Source of the DNA: an uncultured Bacteroidia bacterium
Lineage (GTDB): Bacteria > Bacteroidota > Bacteroidia > Bacteroidales > F082
Direction: 5' to 3'
Length of the DNA stretch: 55,105 nucleotides
Assembly (NCBI GenBank): GCA_902802535.1
Contig: CADCML010000044.1
Span: 1-55,105, forward strand
In this document: piece by piece, positions 49,835 to 55,105 of the stretch
How the letters are laid out: each line of letters starts with the position of its first letter
How positions within the stretch are numbered: position 1 is the stretch's first letter
The notes under the pieces: generated by a model
Seen by the model: the letters and a program-made list of their open reading frames with translations, nothing else
Database searches by the model: none
What the model was told of the DNA's origin: nothing
Translations under genes and position numbers: made by a program

Positions 49835-52522
49835 ATGGAAATCAGTAGCAAATACAGCCCTTCGGAAGTTGAAGGCAAATGGTACGAGCATTGGATGGAC
49901 AAGAACTACTTCCACTCCACGCCTGACGAACGCGAACCCTATACCATCGTGATTCCGCCACCGAATGTGACCGGCGTGCTTCACATGGGCCACATGATGA
50001 ACAACACGATTCAGGACATCTTGATTCGTCGCGCCCGTATGCAGGGCAAGAACGCCTGCTGGGTGCCTGGCACCGACCATGCCTCCATCGCCACCGAAGC
50101 CAAGGTGGTGAACAAGCTGGCGCAACAAGGCATCAAGAAAACCGACATCGGCCGCGAGGAGTTCCTCAAGCACGCTTGGGACTGGACCCACGAGCATGGT
50201 GGCATCATCCTCAAGCAATTACGTCGTCTGGGCTGCTCATGCGACTGGGAACGCACTTCGTTCACCATGGACGACATCCGCTCGAAGAGCGTCATCCGCG
50301 CTTTCGTGGACCTATATAATAAAGGACTGATTTATCGCGGTGTCCGCATGGTCAATTGGGATCCGAAGGCTTTGACGGCTTTGAGTGATGAGGAAGTGGT
50401 CTTCAAGGATGAGCATAGCAAACTGTTCTATCTCCGTTACTACCTCCATGAGGATGACGGCACAGGTGCCACAGGTGCTGAAGGTGAAATCATCCATACC
50501 GACGAGAAAGGTCGCCGCTATGCAGTGGTGGCCACCACACGTCCCGAGACCATCATGGGCGACACCGCCATGTGCATCAACCCCGCAGACCCGAAGAACC
50601 AATGGCTGCGCGGCAAGAAGGTCGTGGTGCCGTTAGTCAACCGTGTCATCCCCGTCATTGAGGACGACTATGTCGATATCGAGTTCGGTACAGGCTGCCT
50701 GAAGGTCACCCCTGCCCATGACGTGAACGACTATATGTTGGGCGAAAAGCACAACCTACAGAGCATCAACATCTTCAACGACGATGCCACTTTGAGCGAA
50801 GCCGCTGGATTGTATGTCGGCATGACCCGCGAAGACGTACGCAAGCAAATCATCGTCGACATGAAAGAAGCTGGTCTGTTAGAGAAGATCGAAGACTATA
50901 ATAATAAGGTGGGTTACTCCGAGCGCACCAATGTGCCGATTGAACCGAAACTCTCCATGCAGTGGTTCCTCAAGATGGAGCACTTGGCCGACATCGCATT
51001 GAAGCCCGTGCTGAATGGAGACATCAAGTTTTATCCTGCAAAATATGTCAACCTCTACCGCCACTGGTTGGAGAACATCAAGGACTGGTGCATCAGCCGC
51101 CAGCTGTGGTGGGGTCATCAGATTCCGGCTTACTACTTGCCCGAAGGCGGTTTTGTGGTGGCCGAAACGCCTGAAGAAGCCTTGAAGCTCGCCATCGAGA
51201 AGACTGGCAACAAGAATTTGACTCTCAACGACCTGCGTCAAGACGACGATGCCTTGGACACTTGGTTCAGCTCATGGCTGTGGCCTTTGTCGCTCTTCAA
51301 TGGCATCCTTGACCCCGACAACGCCGAGTTCAAGTATTACTACCCCACCAACGACCTCATCACCGCCCCCGATATCATCTTCTTCTGGGTGGCCAGAATG
51401 ATTATGGCCGGTGAGGAATACCAGAACGAAGTGCCGTTCAGGAATGTGTATTTCACGGGTATCGTGAGGGATAAGTTGGGCCGCAAGATGTCCAAGTCGT
51501 TGGGCAACTCACCCGACCCGATTGAACTCATCGACAAGTTCGGCGCCGATGGTGTGCGTATGGGCATGATGCTCAGTGCCCCTGCCGGCAACGACATCCT
51601 CTTCGACGAGTCGCTCTGTGAGCAAGGCCGCAACTTCTGCAACAAGATTTGGAACGCCCTCCGTTTGGTGAAAGGCTGGAATGTCGATCAGAACGCCGTC
51701 CAACCCGAGGCCGCCAAGATGGCCGTGAAGTGGTTTGAGGCACGCTTCAACCAAGTGCTGGCCGAAACCAACGACAACATCGACAAGTACCGCCTGAGCG
51801 ATGCCTTGATGGCCATCTACAAACTCACTTGGGACGACTTCTGCTCATGGTACCTCGAGATGGTGAAGGCTCCGCAAGGCCAGGGCATCGACCCTGTGAC
51901 CTACGCCGCCACCATCCAGTTCTTTGAGCACCTCATGCTGATGCTGCATCCCTTCATGCCGTTCATCACCGAGGAAATATGGCACGCCATCGCCGAGCGC
52001 AAGGACGGCGACGACATCATTATCGCACAGCAACCCAAAGCACAAGCCGTGGATGAGCAAGTTCTCAAGCAGATGGAGTTCACACAAGAGGTCATCAACA
52101 ATGTCCGTAAGGTGCGTTCCGACAAGAACATCGCCTTCCGCGACGCCATCAAGTTGGTGGTCGTGGAGAAGAACGGCAACGCCAACAAGGACTTCGACTG
52201 CGTGATTGCCAAACTCTGCAACGTGAGCGAGATCGACTATGTGGCTGAGGCTCCCGCTGGTGCCTTCGGCTTCATCGTGGGCAGTACCGAGTTCTTCGTG
52301 CCGCTCACCGACAGCGTCGACGTGGAGGCCGAAATCAAGAAACTCGAAGAGGAGCTGAAATACGCCCAAGGCTTCCTGAAGAGCGTGGAGGCCAAGCTCT
52401 CCAACGAACGCTTTGTGAATGGCGCTCCTGCCGCCGTAGTGGAGAAGGAACGTAAGAAGAAAGCTGATGCCGAGGCCAAGATTGCTGTTATTGAGCAGCA
52501 GCTGGCGGGGTTGACGAAATAG
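49835..52522 (+). CDS. valS: Valyl-tRNA synthetase
   Basis: The 895-residue class I synthetase charges tRNA(Val). The N-terminus has [15 protein letters not shown] (HIGH-like HMGH); the editing domain follows (CP1: [28 protein letters not shown]). The KMSKS loop is [14 protein letters not shown]; an anticodon-binding helical domain and a C-terminal coiled coil (about 835-890) complete it. Length is normal. ATG 49835 ([11 protein letters not shown]) is chosen because the -7 box lies 18 bases upstream; an earlier frame would start above the promoter. Confidence 0.97.
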   Translation: MEISSKYSPSEVEGKWYEHWMDKNYFHSTPDEREPYTIVIPPPNVTGVLHMGHMMNNTIQDILIRRARMQGKNACWVPGTDHASIATEAKVVNKLAQQGIKKTDIGREEFLKHAWDWTHEHGGIILKQLRRLGCSCDWERTSFTMDDIRSKSVIRAFVDLYNKGLIYRGVRMVNWDPKALTALSDEEVVFKDEHSKLFYLRYYLHEDDGTGATGAEGEIIHTDEKGRRYAVVATTRPETIMGDTAMCINPADPKNQWLRGKKVVVPLVNRVIPVIEDDYVDIEFGTGCLKVTPAHDVNDYMLGEKHNLQSINIFNDDATLSEAAGLYVGMTREDVRKQIIVDMKEAGLLEKIEDYNNKVGYSERTNVPIEPKLSMQWFLKMEHLADIALKPVLNGDIKFYPAKYVNLYRHWLENIKDWCISRQLWWGHQIPAYYLPEGGFVVAETPEEALKLAIEKTGNKNLTLNDLRQDDDALDTWFSSWLWPLSLFNGILDPDNAEFKYYYPTNDLITAPDIIFFWVARMIMAGEEYQNEVPFRNVYFTGIVRDKLGRKMSKSLGNSPDPIELIDKFGADGVRMGMMLSAPAGNDILFDESLCEQGRNFCNKIWNALRLVKGWNVDQNAVQPEAAKMAVKWFEARFNQVLAETNDNIDKYRLSDALMAIYKLTWDDFCSWYLEMVKAPQGQGIDPVTYAATIQFFEHLMLMLHPFMPFITEEIWHAIAERKDGDDIIIAQQPKAQAVDEQVLKQMEFTQEVINNVRKVRSDKNIAFRDAIKLVVVEKNGNANKDFDCVIAKLCNVSEIDYVAEAPAGAFGFIVGSTEFFVPLTDSVDVEAEIKKLEEELKYAQGFLKSVEAKLSNERFVNGAPAAVVEKERKKKADAEAKIAVIEQQLAGLTK

Positions 52523-52530
52523 TAAATGCA

Positions 52531-52581
52531 ATAACAATCAAGGGCTGTTTTTGGCACATAATTGTTATCAAATCAGCCCTT
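52531..52581. other. Interleaved inverted repeats between valS and the ATPase gene
   Basis: ATAACAAT (52531-52538) can pair with ATTGTTAT (52561-52568), and AAGGGCTG (52540-52547) with CAGCCCTT (52574-52581). The two stems interleave, so they form a pseudoknot or alternate hairpins. The right arms overlap the ATPase stop region. Probably a convergent terminator. Confidence 0.5.
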
Positions 52582-53695
52582 TAAACTTCAACCACAGGGC
52601 AAAAAACTGGTCATATACCGAATAGACATTTTTGTCCTCAGTGATAAAATCTTTATCCAGCAAGCCTTTCAACGCAGAACTCACACTGCTGGCCGAATTA
52701 AGTTTATTCCTTTTGATAAACGCCCCACTTGTGACCTCTGAGGCTTTCCCTTCTCTTGCAATAGCCAAGAAAAGGAAACGTTGTTTTTCAGGCATTTGAT
52801 AATACAAAGATTCGTAAGTGTCGGAAGAGAGCCTAATGATGAACTCCACGGCCTCATCCACCATCGAAACATCACAGGTTGCACCTTTATCCGTTCTGGA
52901 AAAAAGCACATTCATCACACGGTGCATATAACTTGTCACCGCCTCAAAACGCTCATAAAGCAAAGCAACGACCTCTGTATCAAGATGTTTTCCCGCTTCC
53001 TCAAACTTAGCCACACAGAAATCCGTGTACACTGCCAAATCCAACGGCTGAAGGTTGATGATGGTAACCGCCTGATAGAACGGACGTGAAGGAGAGGTAA
53101 ACATCCCATTCATCATGTGACGTTGGGAACCTGAAAAAATAAAGTGGGCATTGGTGCAACGTTGGACGTAGGTCCTGATGGTCGCTTCGATGGTTTCGTC
53201 TCCGTATCGGGTAATCTGCTGAAATTCATCAATGGCCACTAAACAGGGTTTGTCCGCTTTCTCCAAATAAGTAAAAATCTCATCCAAGGTAACTGTCGGA
53301 TTATTAATCGAACTGAGCCCTACGCCCCAGACAGGCATTCCACTTATATCAAACGAGATTTCACTGCGCAACGATGCTACCATAGTCACAAACTTTTCCC
53401 AAGCCTTCCTGCCTTTGGGACGAAGCTCGTCGACTATTGCTTTGCCCAACATGTTCACAAAATCGCCCAAATTCTTGGTGGCATAGATGTCGACCACAAA
53501 ACAATGGTAGTTCTTTTGAATCTCGGGATCATCGAACACGTGCCAAATGAGATCCGTCTTTCCTATACGTCGGGGAGAGATCAATGCGATATTGTTCTCG
53601 TTGACAAGGAGTTCACGCAAAATTTCGGTCTCCTGGACCCGGTCGCAGAAATACTCGGCACCGGCATAACCATTGGTAACAAAGGGATTCTTCAT
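52568..53695 (-). CDS. AAA/archaeal-type ATPase
   Basis: The 375-residue protein has the ATPase_2/AAA_34-like layout: GREENE-type entry FCDRVQETEILRELL, P-loop SPRRIGKTDLI (near residue 42), Walker B LVAIDEFQQI, the sensor segment IFSGSQRHMMN and a C-terminal winged-helix region (KRNKLNSASSVSSALKGLLDKDFI). Bacteroidetes carry many such ATPases with unsettled roles. Three 14-bp tandem repeats lie above its promoter. It is convergent with valS. Confidence 0.82.
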   Translation of the reverse strand: MKNPFVTNGYAGAEYFCDRVQETEILRELLVNENNIALISPRRIGKTDLIWHVFDDPEIQKNYHCFVVDIYATKNLGDFVNMLGKAIVDELRPKGRKAWEKFVTMVASLRSEISFDISGMPVWGVGLSSINNPTVTLDEIFTYLEKADKPCLVAIDEFQQITRYGDETIEATIRTYVQRCTNAHFIFSGSQRHMMNGMFTSPSRPFYQAVTIINLQPLDLAVYTDFCVAKFEEAGKHLDTEVVALLYERFEAVTSYMHRVMNVLFSRTDKGATCDVSMVDEAVEFIIRLSSDTYESLYYQMPEKQRFLFLAIAREGKASEVTSGAFIKRNKLNSASSVSSALKGLLDKDFITEDKNVYSVYDQFFALWLKFKGLI

Positions 53696-53716
53696 AGGAT
53701 GAATTTATTTCACCCG

Positions 53717-53724
53717 CAAAAATA
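53717..53724 (-). promoter_or_regulatory. -7 box (TATTTTTG) for the AAA ATPase gene
   Basis: TATTTTTG on the minus strand, 22-29 bases above ATG 53695; directly below the 14-bp repeat array. Confidence 0.55.
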
Positions 53725-53734
53725 CAAAAATTTT

Positions 53735-53776
53735 GATTACTATAAAATGATTACCATAAAATAGTAATCATAAAAT
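53735..53776. repeat. Three 14-bp tandem units above the ATPase promoter
   Basis: Units GATTACTATAAAAT, GATTACCATAAAAT and AGTAATCATAAAAT lie head to tail; the outer two also form an inverted pair (GATTACTAT with ATAGTAATC). They overlap the expected -33 region. Confidence 0.85.
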
Positions 53777-53817
53777 GGGAATTTGATAAAGATTATACAA
53801 AATCGTTCCATAAAACA

Positions 53818-53849
53818 CGAATAGCGAAGGTATCCACCCCCGCTATTCG
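53818..53849. terminator. Hairpin after tdh
   Basis: CGAATAGCG (53818-53826) pairs with CGCTATTCG (53841-53849). There is no clean T run, so terminator function is uncertain. Confidence 0.4.
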
Positions 53850-53874
53850 CCATTCCTCAAGAAATTGCTTCAAA

Positions 53875-54822
53875 TCACAGCAACTTCTTCTTCAAAGTCT
53901 CAATCATGTCGACCGTCATCTTGTCGAGGTCGTACTTGGGATTCCAGCCCCACTCCTTGCGGGCGCAGCTGTCGTCCATCTTGTTAGGCCAGCTGTCGGC
54001 AATGGCCTGACGAATCGGGTCGAACTTGTACTCCATCTCGAAGTTCGGATAATACTTCTTGATGGCGTTGTAGATGATTTCCGGGTCGAAGCTCATGGCC
54101 GTCACGTTGAATGAGTTACGGTGCACCAGCTTGGTTGGGTCGGCCTCCATGATGTCGACCATGGCATCCAAAGCGTCGGGCATATACATCATATCCATAT
54201 AGGTGCCTTTGCTGATGGGGCAATAGAACTTCTCGCCCTTCACGGCAGCGTAGTAAATCTCTACAGCATAGTCGGTGGTGCCGCCGCCGGGCAAGGTCAG
54301 GTTGCTGATCAAGCCTGGGAAACGGACGCTGCGGGTATCCACACCAAAGCGGGTGAAGTAATAATCGCTCAGCAGCTCACCCGTGACCTTGGTCACACCG
54401 TAAATGGTGTTTGGGCGTTGGATGGTGTCTTGCGGCGTGTTGTCGTGCGGCGTAGAAGCACCGAAAGCACCAATGGATGAAGGCGTGAAAACGGCGCAGT
54501 TGAAGACGCGAGCCGTTTCAAGGCAGTTCACCAAGGAACCAATGCCGACATTCCAACCCAACATAGGATTCTTTTCAGCCGTGGCCGAAAGGATGGCGGC
54601 GAGGTTATAAATCGTGTCGATGTTGTAGCGTTTCACCACGTCCACGATTTGCATGATTTGCGTCGAGTCAATTCTTTCAAAAGGACCGGTCTCGGCAATT
54701 TCACCGGTCAAAGGGCGAAGATCCGAGGCCACCACATTCTCGTTTCCGTATGTGGCACGGAGCTTCTTCACCAATTCTGTTCCGATCTGTCCGCCGGAAC
54801 CAACTATCAATACTTTTTTCAT
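53875..54822 (-). CDS. tdh: L-threonine 3-dehydrogenase, short-chain epimerase type
   Basis: The 315-residue protein begins KVLIVGSGGQIGTELVKKL, the Rossmann GxxGxxG, and has the SDR pair YGVTKVTGE (Tyr-x3-Lys). Further segments are FTPSSIGAFG and RFPGLIS. This is the SDR-type threonine dehydrogenase of the UDP-galactose-epimerase family, typically next to kbl, as here. It oxidises threonine to 2-amino-3-oxobutyrate with NAD+. The alternative, a sugar epimerase, is disfavoured by the kbl neighbour. Confidence 0.88.
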   Translation of the reverse strand: MKKVLIVGSGGQIGTELVKKLRATYGNENVVASDLRPLTGEIAETGPFERIDSTQIMQIVDVVKRYNIDTIYNLAAILSATAEKNPMLGWNVGIGSLVNCLETARVFNCAVFTPSSIGAFGASTPHDNTPQDTIQRPNTIYGVTKVTGELLSDYYFTRFGVDTRSVRFPGLISNLTLPGGGTTDYAVEIYYAAVKGEKFYCPISKGTYMDMMYMPDALDAMVDIMEADPTKLVHRNSFNVTAMSFDPEIIYNAIKKYYPNFEMEYKFDPIRQAIADSWPNKMDDSCARKEWGWNPKYDLDKMTVDMIETLKKKLL

Positions 54823-54842
54823 TTCTATCTATTTTTCTCAAA

Positions 54843-54906
54843 ATCAAGGCTTGCCATCTCGCGGTAGCGACAATGGGGCATGCTCCATTGTTGGCAAAGC
54901 CTCGAT
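54843..54906. repeat. Palindromic repeat between kbl and tdh
   Basis: An outer imperfect stem (ATCAAGGCTTGCCA with TGGCAAAGCCTCGAT) encloses a near-perfect 20-base palindrome CAATGGGGCATGCTCCATTG (54871-54890). It fills most of the 93-base gap. Confidence 0.65.
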
Positions 54907-54915
54907 TCCTACTAT

Positions 54916-55105
54916 TTATTTCAAAATTCCCAGTTCCTTACCAATCTTCACGAAGGCGGCGATGCACTTGTCAAGGTGCTCACGCTCATGGGCGGCGCTC
55001 ACCTGCACGCGGATACGGGCCTGTCCCTTCGGCACCACAGGATAGTAGAATCCCGTGACGAAGATGCCTTCTTCCTGCAACTTGGCGGCGAACTTTTGCG
55101 ACAAC
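54916..55105 (-). CDS. kbl: 2-amino-3-ketobutyrate CoA ligase (glycine C-acetyltransferase), C-terminal end
   Basis: Only the last 63 residues are inside the window: SQKFAAKLQEEGIFVTGFYYPVVPKGQARIR followed by VSAAHEREHLDKCI and the end GKELGILK. This matches the end of Kbl, with the PVVPKGQARIR substrate-loop block of the alpha-oxoamine synthase family. It cleaves 2-amino-3-oxobutyrate with CoA to glycine and acetyl-CoA, using the product of Tdh encoded just downstream. The rest lies beyond the right edge. Confidence 0.9.
   Translation of the reverse strand, partial: LSQKFAAKLQEEGIFVTGFYYPVVPKGQARIRVQVSAAHEREHLDKCIAAFVKIGKELGILK

Overview
The window looks like a chromosomal segment of an anaerobic Bacteroidota, order Bacteroidales. 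The evidence is a C-terminal type IX secretion signal on one protein, a 2-oxoacid:ferredoxin oxidoreductase next to an 8Fe-8S ferredoxin, Bacteroidota-style promoters (-7 box TAnnTTTG, often with TTG about 20 bases upstream) in front of many genes, and few Shine-Dalgarno sites. The genus cannot be fixed from this sequence. Most of the window is ordinary core genome, interrupted by small accessory modules and several families of palindromic repeats.

Left part (1-8.6 kb): the tail of a Ser/Gly/Arg-rich protein, an outer-membrane beta-barrel protein, a convergent zinc-ribbon/Nif3 pair, then a coupled run lpxK-PNP-lpxH-M20 peptidase (lipid A synthesis plus purine and peptide salvage), closed by a MntA/HepT-type nucleotidyltransferase-HEPN pair. 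From 8.6 to 18.4 kb nearly everything is on the minus strand: a DsbD-like reductase, an Ntn-hydrolase-like amidase and an ABC exporter form one probable operon, followed upstream by a lone nucleotidyltransferase, tilS (with a repeat inserted in frame), a T9SS-exported thioredoxin-like protein, a flavin reductase and a small membrane protein.

Middle (18.4-31.6 kb): a PIN toxin pair, another nucleotidyltransferase, korAB with a divergent ferredoxin, a lipoprotein, a GH2 glycosidase, a protein kinase-AAA+ fusion coupled to a YbjN-like protein, a DUF4143-type ATPase carrying a recent frameshift, and gyrB. From 31.6 to 42.9 kb: an outer-membrane barrel and a 1018-residue TPR protein, the RNase P RNA gene with a toxin gene running into it, prmC, a DMT transporter with an IMPACT-family protein, and dnaA.

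Right part (42.9-55.1 kb): a queuosine cluster (queF-queC-queD-queE) whose every intergenic gap holds a copy of one palindromic element, two POT-type peptide transporters separated by a small gene pair, valS, a second AAA ATPase, and threonine catabolism (tdh plus the end of kbl).

No tRNA, 5S/16S/23S rRNA, CRISPR array or complete insertion sequence was seen. No stretch longer than about 300 bases lacks a gene. The most unusual points are the toxin frame that enters rnpB, the palindromic elements in the que cluster, the in-frame palindrome in tilS, the kinase-AAA+ fusion, and the 19-bp duplication that shifts the frame of the ATPase gene at 28.2 kb.
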